Shown: positions 12,401 through 24,400 of the stretch, piece after piece
Layout of the letters: each line of letters begins with the position of its first letter
How positions within the stretch are numbered: the stretch's first letter is position 1
Source of the DNA: Nemopilema nomurai
Taxonomy: Eukaryota; Cnidaria; Scyphozoa; Rhizostomeae; Rhizostomatidae
Assembly: GCA_003864495.1 (NCBI GenBank)
Contig: ML133502.1
Coordinates: forward strand, 2,148,550-2,212,549
Direction: 5' to 3'
Length of the DNA stretch: 64,000 nt
Notes under the pieces: model-generated
Database searches by the model: none
Told to the model about the DNA's origin: nothing
Seen by the model: the letters and a program-made list of their open reading frames with translations, nothing else
Made by a program: the position numbers and the translations under genes

Positions 12401-15400
12401 CATACGAGCTTTGGTTCTCAAGAAAGCCAAATACTCACAATTGAAAGTTTTTGGTTGCAATGGTTTTATTCATGTTTCAAAAGAGAAAAGTTGAAAGCTA
12501 GATGCAAAGTCCACCAAAGGTGTTTTTCTGGGATCCATACCAAGGGTACCTTTTCGATATCATCCTACGTTAGGGATCTTGTTGGTAAGAAGTTACTTAA
12601 ATTAGAATAGTGCAGTATAACGGATATATCTTCTTCAGACCGACCTGAGCAACCGTAACGAATTCAGGTCGAACCGAGTTTCATTTCGCTCTCTCTCTCA
12701 TTTGAGAACCTCAAGGGCTCAGGCCGCGGACTGAACTGAATTGAAGGTTTTCAAGGGGCCCGGGGGCAGACCCTCGAACCTTACCAGCAGCCTTGACTAT
12801 AATGAAAATTATTGCACGATGGACTAACTAAAGTTCAAAAATTGACTATCTCGCTGGACCTATTCTCTCTGCCATTGGAACATATAACTATAACCTTATT
12901 AAATTTCTCGTTCCTATTCTTCAATCGCATACTTATAATCAATACACTGCTAAGGATTCTTTTTATTTTGTTAAGGAAATTACATCTTTTCCTAACCGCT
13001 TATTATATATGACCAGTTTCGATGTCTATAGCTTATTTACTAACATCCCTATTGATGAATGCATTGAACTATGTGTTAATTGCACCTTTAAAAGCCTTGA
13101 CTCCTTCCAATATTTAGATTACAGGTTTGATCGCGATTACAGGTTTGATACCATTTTATTATTAACGGTAAACTCTTTAATCAAATAGACGGTGTCGCTA
13201 TGGGCTCTCCCCTTGGCCCCACTGTCTTTCATCGACGTTATGTTGATGATACCTTCTGCCTATTTGAGGACCCTGAACACGTTAGTCTTTTCCTTAAACA
13301 TATCAACAAATTTCACCCTAATATTAACTTCACTGTTGAAGTCGAAAATAACGATTCCTTACCATTTCTTGATGTCTTGATATCCAAAAATCCCAATAAA
13401 TTTTCCACTAGCTCTACCGCAAAGACACATTTACTGGACTTTAAACTGACTTTTCTAGTTTGTCTCCTATTAATTATAAATCTAATCTTGTTAAAGTTCT
13501 TATTTACCACGCCTTTAATATTTGTTTTTCGTATGAAAATTTTCACATTGAATTCTGTAAGCTTAAAACTATCCTTAGTAACAACTGTTTTCCTAAATTC
13601 TTGGTTGATCAGTCGATTCGTATCTTTCGACAAATAGTTTAAACCTTGACAGTAACAAAAACTTCTCTAGTTCTTTTTCTTGGAAACTATAGCCTCCGCA
13701 TTAGAACAGATATTACTAAGCTTATAAGAAATGCTACCCCAAGGTTGAACATAAGTTCGTGTTCAGATCACGTAAACCTATTTCTAATTTCTTTATATTT
13801 GAAGATCGTCACGCCCCCTTTTGTGTTCTAATGTTATTTACAAGTTTACGTGTAGTGGCTGCATCGCCACTTACTATGGTAAAACATCTCGTAATGTCAT
13901 GATTCGCTGTAGAGAGCACCTAGGAATCAACAAACATGGGCAAGGTGTTGAAACCCCCAGCCCTTCGTCCATCCATGACCGTATTTTTAAGGCTGGACAC
14001 GTAGCATCTGTTGAAGATTTTTCTATTCTTTCCAAAGCAAATAACTCCTTTTAGTACGGCAGATTTTAGCAACAATTGTTCACTTTTTGATAAAAGCATG
14101 AAACTTGGTGAAGATACTCATTTTGATGTGGCGAAAAAGATAGGATATGGAGGCATCCTCAAAAATCCACCAAACATCTATTTTTAGAACATAGAAACAC
14201 GGCCCAGTCCCCTATTCCTTCAATCCACTGTAAATCGTGTAACTATCCGGTTATCTATGTAAAAGTTGGCAAATATATGCATCTCAACAAGCTAAAAACG
14301 ATTAAACATAGAGGGAATCTCGAAAACGCATCTAAAGGCTATTTTTAGAACATGCGGGCCGGACCCAGACCCCTATTTCTTTGAATGGTTGTCGCTGTTG
14401 TATATATACGACTACCTACGTAAAAATTAGCAAATATATGCATCTCAATACGGTAAAACGATGAAATATGAAGGCAATGCAAAATTCATCTGAAGGCTAT
14501 TTTTAGAACACACAGTTTGGACCCAGACCCTTATTTATTTAAACAGTCGTATAGAGACATTCTCGATATTGTATCTCTAATTGTTATTTTAAAAATAAAG
14601 AAGCATCACTGTCAACCAGTTAGTAGTTTTCAAAATACAGCTACTTTTATCGAAATTCCTAAGTGATTGAAAAATACTGTTTTACCTTCTAGCAGTCTCC
14701 ATTACATTTGCATAAAGCAGTGCAAGGTAGCGCAGCCCTTTGGCACGAGCATCGTCCGCCACACCTCTGATTGCATGAGCATTTTATTAGCTCCTGGCAT
14801 TCTTTTGATGCTTCTGGCAGCAAACTCCAGACTGGCTCCCAAGAACCTTGAGTAGCATTGAATTCCCAACCAAATGCACTAGGGCTCGGAAGTTCAGGGT
14901 AGCGTTCAAGACATTGTCCCCAAACGAAGCCTGCTTGATAGTTGGCTCTCTTTACATGCTGAAGAAGGGCACATTTAGTTGGAGGAATGTTATCAATCTG
15001 CCGTCCTTTCTTTGTAAATAGGTGTTTTCTCGCTTCATTAACATTGCGTGTAGTGGTTGTTGTATCGTACAGAAGCGCAACAAATCTCTCCAGGTATCTG
15101 AGCTGTTCGTCTTGCACCTCTTCGTGAGGTTTTGAGAGATCAATAAAAACATTTGTAAGATCTTCGTACAGTTTCCAAACTTTCCATGCGGTCTTTTTTC
15201 CAACGCTGCTAAAAAATGATACCGTATCACAGCCAGTGAAAACGTGGAAAAAGGGGAGAGCTGCTGACTTTCGTGCACCTAAGGCTGCAGCGATTTGATG
15301 GATCGGTATATAGCGAAAGCTTTTCCCACTTCCAAACGCGACCCAAAGCTCTGCAGGGGATATTTGATGATACACTGATATCGCCAAAACAACTACATCT

Positions 15401-18400
15401 GTATCGACTGTGCGTATTAATATTTTGTCAAACCCTTTTTGACTCGCGTCCAGAACATGGAGTAGCAGCCTTGAATCTGCCTCCTCGTGATTGCATGGAG
15501 AGACAAGATGGAGCGCCTCTCCGGGATTGTTGCAGATAACTTTATCGCCAGTCGTACTCAGGATGACCTTATCATCTTGCACTTCAACTGCTTTTTGTGC
15601 AAGAAAAGAAAACAGTTCTGTTTTGTTTTCATTATCGCGAAGAAAACTACCCCAGTTGCTGGGTATGGGCGTTTTCGGTGTGACTTTCCTCCTTACTCCT
15701 TTTCCACACTGATATCAAGCTGCTTCTTTAAGGCTGTCTTTAATATATATGTCACAAACCAAGTCCAGCCTTATCGAATCTCTCGCTTGCATCACAATGT
15801 GCGGAAGAAAGACTGTTTTAGAAAAATCATCGAATGTTTTGGAAGGTCCAGTCTTCAGAATATTGACAACAGCTGCTCCGTCAATAACAATGACATCACA
15901 TTTAGGTGCTGCGTCCTCATCGTGAAAACCAATTCGCGATTTCGAGTCATTTGATTCGTCTTCAAGGCATGAGAGTAGATCTGCTTTCGTCCCGCCTCTG
16001 ATTCTTCCAATACTTGACAGGGCTGGAGGACATGATTGATTTTCAAATTTGAAAAAGTCGTCCAGATTACCATCTCGACTTTGACATGCGACATATAGTC
16101 TGGAAAAGAGATTGCACTCTTTCTTCAAAGAAGAAACCTGAAGTTTTGATCTCGATACTAGTTTTGAAGAAGCACGATTGAATAACGGTAACCGGTTTTT
16201 TTATATGCTCACTTTCCTCTCTTCTAGTCGATCATCCTTCCTCGTCAAACGGATTTCCACCGATTTCCAACTCTTGAAACACATCACACATTGCTTCGAC
16301 TTCTTTTGCAAACGACTGTTGAATGCTGGGACTTTGCTCGTGGTGTTTGGTCAGCAGTGTTGTTCCTCCTTGTGTGTTGTTTTCAAACTCGGAAGTAATT
16401 CGTGCCATCTCAGAACCTACAACCATCCATCGAAGCAAAGCAGATGGGTGCTCTGTAAGTCATATTGCCCCACCCTGTCCTTTCACTACCTTGTTGTTTT
16501 GCTCGTGAGCTTGATCTATGGCTAAGGCGGAAAAGACTCTGTTCGACTTATACACAACAAAGTTTCCCTGCATGAATTCCTCAGTTGTTTTGTCATTTTC
16601 TCTGTCTAAGAAGGTTATCATGTCCCTTATGTGAACAGAAATCCACCTTGCATAATTTACATGATCCAGCACAAAAAACCACGGTACAATTTTTGTCAGC
16701 GTATCCACGTAGAGCTTAAAATCTGCTTCACGGATCGATCGCACCAAGATGAAAATCAATAGTTCCAGCTCTAAAATCAGAAACCAAAATTTGAACATGT
16801 TACTTTCGACCATTCGTTTCTCGCACCAATCTTCAAATGAGATGGTATTGGCATTAAGCTCTTTTTCAGCCTGATAAGACTTTTGTAGAAGACAATATAA
16901 CGAGCTGGCTATTACTTGATGAGCATGGCGTGTCCTTGTTACATGGGATGCACTAAGGAAAGAATCTGCTTTTCCAGATGATGCAACGTTTGCCTATACC
17001 AATGCTTGCGTCCAACCACTGTCTGCCAATAAGTTTCCAAGCATATTAAAAGAAGCTTTTTCAAGATGGAATCCACCAAAAAATATTACGAACTTATCTT
17101 CACCATAAACTGAAGGCCATTTCCATTGAATTTGTTTTGCTAAGGCGTAAAAGGGGTTGATCCATAGCTACGACTGGAACCTGTCCTGGATTTAGATAAT
17201 CTACAGCCTGCTTTATGACATCCAGCCCATGGCGTACCATGGCAGCTGAGTGTGCCTCTTCACGAAAAAGAGGAAGAAGAGCAGTGATGCTTGGTATGAC
17301 ATTCACATTACTAAGCACAGATGCATGAAACGCTGCCCAAGATAATCACCCAAGATATCTCACTCTTCAAGATAATCTCGGCAATCTCACTGTTTCTGTT
17401 CTCAAATGTTTTCTTTACGACTTCCAACCATTCATATTCTTTCTTGTATGCGTGATTTATGGCAGGATGATGCTCTGAGACTTTTACGGTAGACTCTGGT
17501 ATAACAAGGTTTTTGTTCTGCAGGCTCGTCGGAGATACAATCGTGTAGCTTTCTGGAAGCTGCGCTGCCCTCTTTTGCGTTGCTCCTTCTAAAAGCAACT
17601 TACGAGGTATGCCAGGACGTGTTGCGGAAGGATTTTGAAACAATGATATTCCCGTACCATGGAATGACTCCTGAGAAGTTGTTGAACTGGGATTGTGGTC
17701 GATGTTGTCAAGTGCTGCTGTTGTGTACAATCCGCATTTCAGATTTGGTGGACAAACTACTCCTTCGCGTTCGTAAAGCTCACAAACCGCGCTTTGTATT
17801 TTATCTGATACTTCCATTAATCTGTCATACGATATTGACATTCCAAGGTGAAATAAACTGTCGACTTATTCACGCTTTCTGGTCTTCAAGTGAACTTTCA
17901 TTGCCAAATAAATAGGCAAAGGTGTTTCTCTGAGCTCACTGTGATTTGATCTTGTATTTGCCGTTGTTTGCCGATAGCTCGAGTTATATTTAACCAATTG
18001 AGCAATACTAGTTGCTGCTCTTTTCGAATTTGATTGTTCGTTTTGTCCCTTGATATTTGGACCATATAAAATCATTTGCATGAGGGCAAGCAATGTCTTC
18101 GGTATTGAGTCTTCCTCACTTCTACATTCGAAGTTTCCTTCAAAAGACCACTCCTTGTCAAGCATTTCTTTGCGTATAAGTTTAGCAGCTCGTGCAAGGA
18201 TCATCGCATTACTGTCTCCATCTTCATCCAGCATGTTCTGTAGCGCCTGTCCAACACTGTCCACAAACGCAAGAAGTACATCGCGACCCTGCTTGTATGA
18301 TCTCAGGTCTTTTATCTGTTCAAGAATGCTGTCCTTTAATCTAGTGGTATTAATGCGACTTGTTATTTCTACTCCAAGTTGTCTTAGCCGTTCTTCATAC

Positions 18401-21400
18401 ATTCTGCACAGCTCATTCATTTTGAAAACTGGGGCTGTGTAAACGGTATCACGAACTTCTTCGATATAAGAAACAAGCTCTGCAAGTGCGATACCATGGT
18501 GAACCTGATAATCTGATTTTGCATTAGCTTCTTTCTTAACTGCTCTTGCCCGGTTGTAGAGTGCCACGAGACATTTTTTATGGTACTTTGCTTGCAGTGC
18601 CACAAGGTCTCCTGCACTTAATTTAGCAAGAAGAGGTTGATCTCGTGTAGCTAGGGCGGCTTCCTGAACATTTTTGTTGGATCCAAAAGTGGAAAATTCA
18701 TATAATTTACCATCAAGACCCTTTTCACAGAAAAAAAAAACTTCTGAAATTTGAGTTGGGTCGCTCTCCCTTGACGATCTTGTGTATTTGTTTTGCACAA
18801 CTTGACTCATTTCTGATAGAAGCACCCTTTTTTCAGCCCTTTTTAGCTCTGTTGCGTTGAATTTATTTCTGCACGACTTGTGCCAGCTTGCCTGGTTTAA
18901 TGCAAGTTCTTGTTCTAAGCTTTCAGTAATATTCAATAATCCATCGTGCAATTTTGTTGGAAAAGTTCCAATTTCTTTAAACGAGTTTATTTTTTCTGCG
19001 AGTGACTTGTAGCCAGCACCCAAATCATGGCGTTTTGATTTGGCTGGGCAGGTTAGGGACTCTTTTGATGCGCTTTGACATATTACGCATAAATCCCATC
19101 TTAAAAGTGAACTTTCGTTTCCACTATCCTTGCTTGCAACAGCGTCGATGTGAATATCTTCAGCCATTCCTATTATTTCTTCACTAAAACCACGTAGGCC
19201 TGATTTTACTGATACACGAGCGCAGAGAAACGTTTCGAGACAAATGGAATCGAATTTCTTTTGCGAAAGTTTTGTAACCTAACTGATGCATTTATGCATC
19301 TGTTTTGACTGTTATTCATAAACATCCCTGAGGTGAAACCTGAGGTCAAGTATCAAATGGAGCGTGGTTAGAAATGAAGATGTAATTGCAGGCAAGTTTC
19401 ATTTGGTTGCTGTCAACTTTCTTTCTGTCTCTTTTATTTTGACAAGTGAAGCACAGGAAAGGTTTGTTCATGGATTGTTAGAATAAAGGGTCTGGGGGTA
19501 GAGTCTGCCCAATAGGCATTTAGATTAATTCTAAAAAACCTCCATTAGAAAACTTCATTCGTTTTGGCATAATGTGATGCACCTATTTTCACTATAATAA
19601 CTAGATATATACAAGATCCAAATTTATTTGGAGAAATGGGGGCCTGGGTCGAGTTCCTAGATTTAGCTTTTAGGTGAATTTTTGATAATCCATCTATACT
19701 TTGTCATGTTTGGCGTATCGAGATACGTGTATTTTCTTATTTTCACTGACTAACCGTATATATACAAGATCTGTCATTGACGAAATAGGGGTCTGGGTCC
19801 AAACTTGATGCCCTAAAAATAGAATTAAGGTTATCTTCAAGAATTTTTACGATATTTTATCGTTTTTACCGTATTGAGATGCATATATTTGCCATTTTTT
19901 ACGTAGGTAGTCGCATATATACAACAGCGACAATCATTCAAAGAAGTAGGGGTCTGGGTTCAGCCCGCATGTTCTAAAAATAGCCTTTAGATGCGTTTTC
20001 GGGATTGCCTCTATGATTAATCGTTTTTAGCTTGTTGAGATGCATATATTTGCCAATTTTTACATAGATAACCGGATAGTTACACGATTTACAGTGGATT
20101 GAAGGAATAGGGGACTGGGCCGTGTTTCTATGTTCTAAAAATAGATGTTTGGTGGATTTTTGAGGATGCCTCCATATCCTATCTTTTTCGCCACATCAAA
20201 ATGAGTATCTTTACCAAGTTTCATGCTTTTATCAAAAAGTGAACAATTCCATCACTTTTGGGCAGTTTTCTGCTGCACTATTTGATTTTCTTATTCACAA
20301 GAGCCTTCTCATACACCGTGACAGATCTTCGCTCAATTCCCAACAGTCCTCTATTCCCATGATTTTGTTCTGACTTTCTTTTTCTGCATTGTTTTCTTGG
20401 GTGTGCCTTTATTCCTTGTTTATCTCAGCACGCTGCCTTACGCAGCATTCCATTCTTTTGTTGCAGGATTACCCCTCATTAGAATTACATCATATTGTGT
20501 AATTCGTAGTAACATTTTGTGATGAGCAATGCTTTTATGGTATTTTTCCCGTACATATAAAAATACGTAGTTATTTAGATTTAGGAGAGAGTGGAAGGGG
20601 AGACGAGGTAGGATACTCGCCCCTTGAAATCATAATAGGATTTTACTATAAATCAACGTGAGTTTTTTAGTGGAAACGGGAATTCTTTGGACTACAGTCC
20701 GAGTCTTGAACGTGATTGGAACATTCCCCACAGTAGCCTCGAGGGCGAATACTGGCCTTTTTGTTAGATAACCCCCACCAGCATCTACCGAAGGAAACTT
20801 TAATTTAATCATGACACGTTAGACATAAACAAGAAGGCATTTTCTGCTTTAGGAAAAAACTAACTAAAAAACCTCAACGTACCTTTGAGCACGAAGCAAT
20901 ATATTTCCCATCGAAACTTGCATCTAGTGACATGACAGTGTCTACAAAAAAGATTCCTTATGAGCGGCATGGCATCACTTGAATGCGATTGATCTAAAAA
21001 ACTGCATGGATGGGTCCGATATAAGGGAAAATAATTTTGAAAACACCAATGAAGATGAAGAATAAACAAATGCTTTGTGGTATAAAGCTTCAGAATGGCT
21101 AGAAATAGCGCAACCAGTTTTTGCATACTCAAAATATTTTTTCGTTCGATGTTGCTCAGAGTATGCTAAGGTCTAACCAAGAGGGTGATAAAAAGAGCGT
21201 ATGATTGGTTATAATTGACTAATCAACATTACTTAACACCTAACTTTAGAAAGACCAAGGAAAAAGACGAACTCTTTCTGTCTACAAAGAGTGGGATTTT
21301 CCGTTGAAATGTAGACAGGCCTCAAAACATCTACAATGCCTGCAAAAATAGTTGCAACACTAACAGCAATTCTTTGATTTGCGTTCATTCATCCAACCAC

Positions 21401-24400
21401 CAATAAAATGCTACATTTGCCCCAAATGTCGGCCATTTTGTGGCCCTTAGAGATAAAAGTAACCGTTGTTTGAAAAGGCTGGTAACAAATTTGGGGGCTC
21501 AATCGATGCTGATAGCTATCTTTATAATACTATATTTCTAATTTATCCACCATGTAACTCGATCCATTGCTCAATTTACCAAGATCTCAGTGCTTCCTTG
21601 CATTTTTCAACCATACTCAGGCTGAGATATTGCTATGAAATTAATATATCCCGTCGTTTCTCGTGTTTTGAGCCCATTTTTAGCATAATAGTTATCAGTG
21701 CTGGTAGTGTTTTTTGCTGTCAACAAATAAGTCGCCACCCTCGAGTAAGCTCCACCCTCAAAGAAGCCCCCACCCTCGAGGAAGTCCCCACCCCCGAAGA
21801 AGCCCCCACCCTAAAATATTTTCTGCGAAATCTTTTATTCGAGGAAATACGGTTGTGTCATATCTTGGAGGAGAAAATTTCGACCCTAAAATACTTCAGT
21901 ATATAACACAATCTGAAGCGCCAATCCGAAGATTTCTGTGTCGTTTCCTACGTCATTTCTGGTAGTGTATAAGTGTGGGCCCTTTAGAAAAATGCTCCAC
22001 CACTCAAAAATCCTTTAAAAATGACCTGCCTAATAGGTTTTGTTTTCAGCGAATTTGCAGGTTTTCTTCTATTTCATGCCATTTTGTTGTTCAAATACTG
22101 TTATATTTTGGGTCTTTCTTCGTCAATATTTTGAGTAAATCAATATTGGGAGTGACTCCACCAGCCTAAACACCTATTAGCAAACCACTACATTTTCCAT
22201 CATCCATCAGCCGTCCTGGATGCCACGATTTTACCAGTGTCTGGACGACGAAAGCCAATGGCTTATTTTCGAAGGAACTTTGATAAAATCATCTGCTGTT
22301 AATAGTCGCTTATCCTCGTTGCCATTACAATATTTTACGAAAGGAAGTTAACACGACTAAACTGCAGCTTATAATAAACACTGATTGACATATGAACAGC
22401 AAGGCATTGACTCATGGTTCAAAGGTCAATAGAAAAACGAAAAATACATAAAAATATCAGAAAATTACAAATACAACAAATTATATAACGGTTTTAAAAT
22501 ATGGAAGGAACACCGCGAAGGCTTCTCCCAAAACAGATATAATTACATTTTAGTTGGGCAGTGGCGAAAATGTTGGGCAAAATCTTATATACACGTTTTT
22601 TTTATAAGGAACCACTTTATAAGGAACCTACATGTAGAAGGCCGAACTATATAAAGAACTTACACTACTAAAAACGAAATCCCTAAGGAACTTTTCGATT
22701 AGAAATTTTTTTTACAACTGCAAGCATCAAGAGCTAAAAAGCCCGTTCCATTCATTTGCAGCCAATACTCGCATATTGTTTGCTAATCGTGTGTTAAGTG
22801 CTTTATTGAGTAGATTGCGCATATTCTATCTCGCCCCTCTCTCTATTAAGTGTGAAGGCTTCTTGATGTGCAGCGAAATTATGGAACTTTTAAGAAACTT
22901 TTAGTACTAAAATCTGATGACCTGTGGTCTACGAATAAGGAACTTTTGGAACTAGGCCTTGTGGTAGGTTCCTTATAAAAAAAGCGTGTACACACCCCCA
23001 AAGAAAAATGCTAGTTACGCCCCTGATTACAGACTCAAACTGTTGCCGCAACTTTGCTGAAAAGAAAGGGAAAGAAAAATGCCCTCAGTTTGGGTAAGAA
23101 AGCTATGGGAAAATCGGGAGCAGCAAGGTCATTACAACAACCTGATAGCCGAGTTGAGACTGCAGGACCACAGTTATTATTTCGAATGCTGCCGTCTACA
23201 TTTGACGATCTTCTTCGCCCTGTGGCGCCTTCGTTGGTATACCAGTGGGGCCTTCGTTGGTATATTCGTTGGTAGACCTGCACTTATACCAGTGCAGATC
23301 CTAAGCTACCAAAGAATGTCTCATAATTTTAAATTCCTCCTCTTCTTGAAACTTTACACTGTCAAAAAATGGCAAACAATTTTTCCACCCTCCAGCAGCT
23401 GTATTTGGGTATAAAACACGGACCAGCTTGTGAAAAAATAGCTTTTTCGTACCTGTATGTAGAGGAATTCCGAGTCTGGAGAAAACGGGATTTTACTAAT
23501 CGCACTTGCAAGATACACATCGGGATCATATTACAAACAATGTAATGTAAACCACAGGAAGCAGAACAACGATAATCGGCTTAATAGGTCGAGGTATTTG
23601 AAAACCGCTGCTAGTAACTTTGATAAGGAAATTATGGAAACCTTCGCTTATATGGGATTTTTTTCCATTTTCAAAACTTCTTCTAGTTTCAAACATGGTA
23701 TCAATATGTTCCTTATGAACTCGGGTATCAGAATGTGAATTAGTCGAAAAATGGATGTTTTCGTCCAGAAAACGTTTACCGTAATTGATTCCTATTGCAG
23801 TGGCTTCACCAAGACCGCAAGATGACTGGAGAAACCTGATGATTTTTGGAATTTATGGCGGTTTTCTTTGTGTCTTGAAGCCATTGATGGAAAGCACTGT
23901 AATACAGTCTGTATCATCAATTATTTCCCGCCAAATACATGAACGAGGGCAAGATTCTGCTTTGTAACTGATGAAGAATTTCCTCTAAAAGAAACAATTC
24001 AACGGCCTTATCCTGGGAAAAACTTAACAGAGAAGTGTCGAATTTATAATTATCGATTATATCGGGTAGGGAGGTTGTAGTTGAAAATGCATTTGGCATT
24101 TTATCTGGCAGATGGAGGTTTTTTGAGAGCACCAATACAGGCCCAGCCAGACAATACAGCAAATAATGATCTCGCAGCTACCGGCCTCCATAACTGGCTA
24201 AAAGAGCATGACGATTCCTCCCACAAATCGTACCAGCGCCAATATTGCCATTGGCTATGTTGACTCAGAGGACAGTCATGGAATCGTCCATAAAGGGATT
24301 TGGAGATGCGAAGATTCAGAAGCTGGTGCCTTAGCTGATATTACTCAAATGGGGTCGAACAACTACCCAAAAACAGCAGAGAAATTTCGTGCGTTGATGA

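Larger units (their letters stand above)
14052..20280 (-). mobile_element. 6.2-kb DNA transposon with long subrepeat-built TIRs, TTT duplication
   Basis: The left end starts TAGTACGGCAGA; the complement of the right end starts TAGTGCAGCAGA. The host Penelope frame reads AACTCCTTT just before and TTTGATTTTC just after, so TTT is duplicated (14049-14051, 20281-20283). Excising the element with one TTT gives uninterrupted NNSFDFLIH. Inverted repeats extend about 0.5 kb on the left and up to 0.8 kb on the right. A single decayed gene (14689-19167) lies between them on the minus strand. Superfamily not assigned: the 3-bp duplication and nuclease content may point to an Academ-like element, but I cannot confirm this. 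Confidence 0.9.

Noticed and set aside
15273..15954. Plus-strand frames of 88-155 codons.
   Set aside because: They are antisense shadows of the minus-strand transposon gene with its conserved motifs.
14052..20280. The right end reads ...GCACTA, suggesting a CACTA (En/Spm) transposon, which also makes 3-bp duplications.
   Set aside because: CACTA elements start with CACTA and end with TAGTG. Here the orientation is the reverse (starts TAGT, ends ACTA), and the encoded protein shows no CACTA transposase features.
23781..23900. Minus-strand DTDCITVLSINGF as a relic of the same nuclease family as VDTDVVVLAIS.
   Set aside because: The similarity covers only a few residues around DTD and no other motif of that protein follows.
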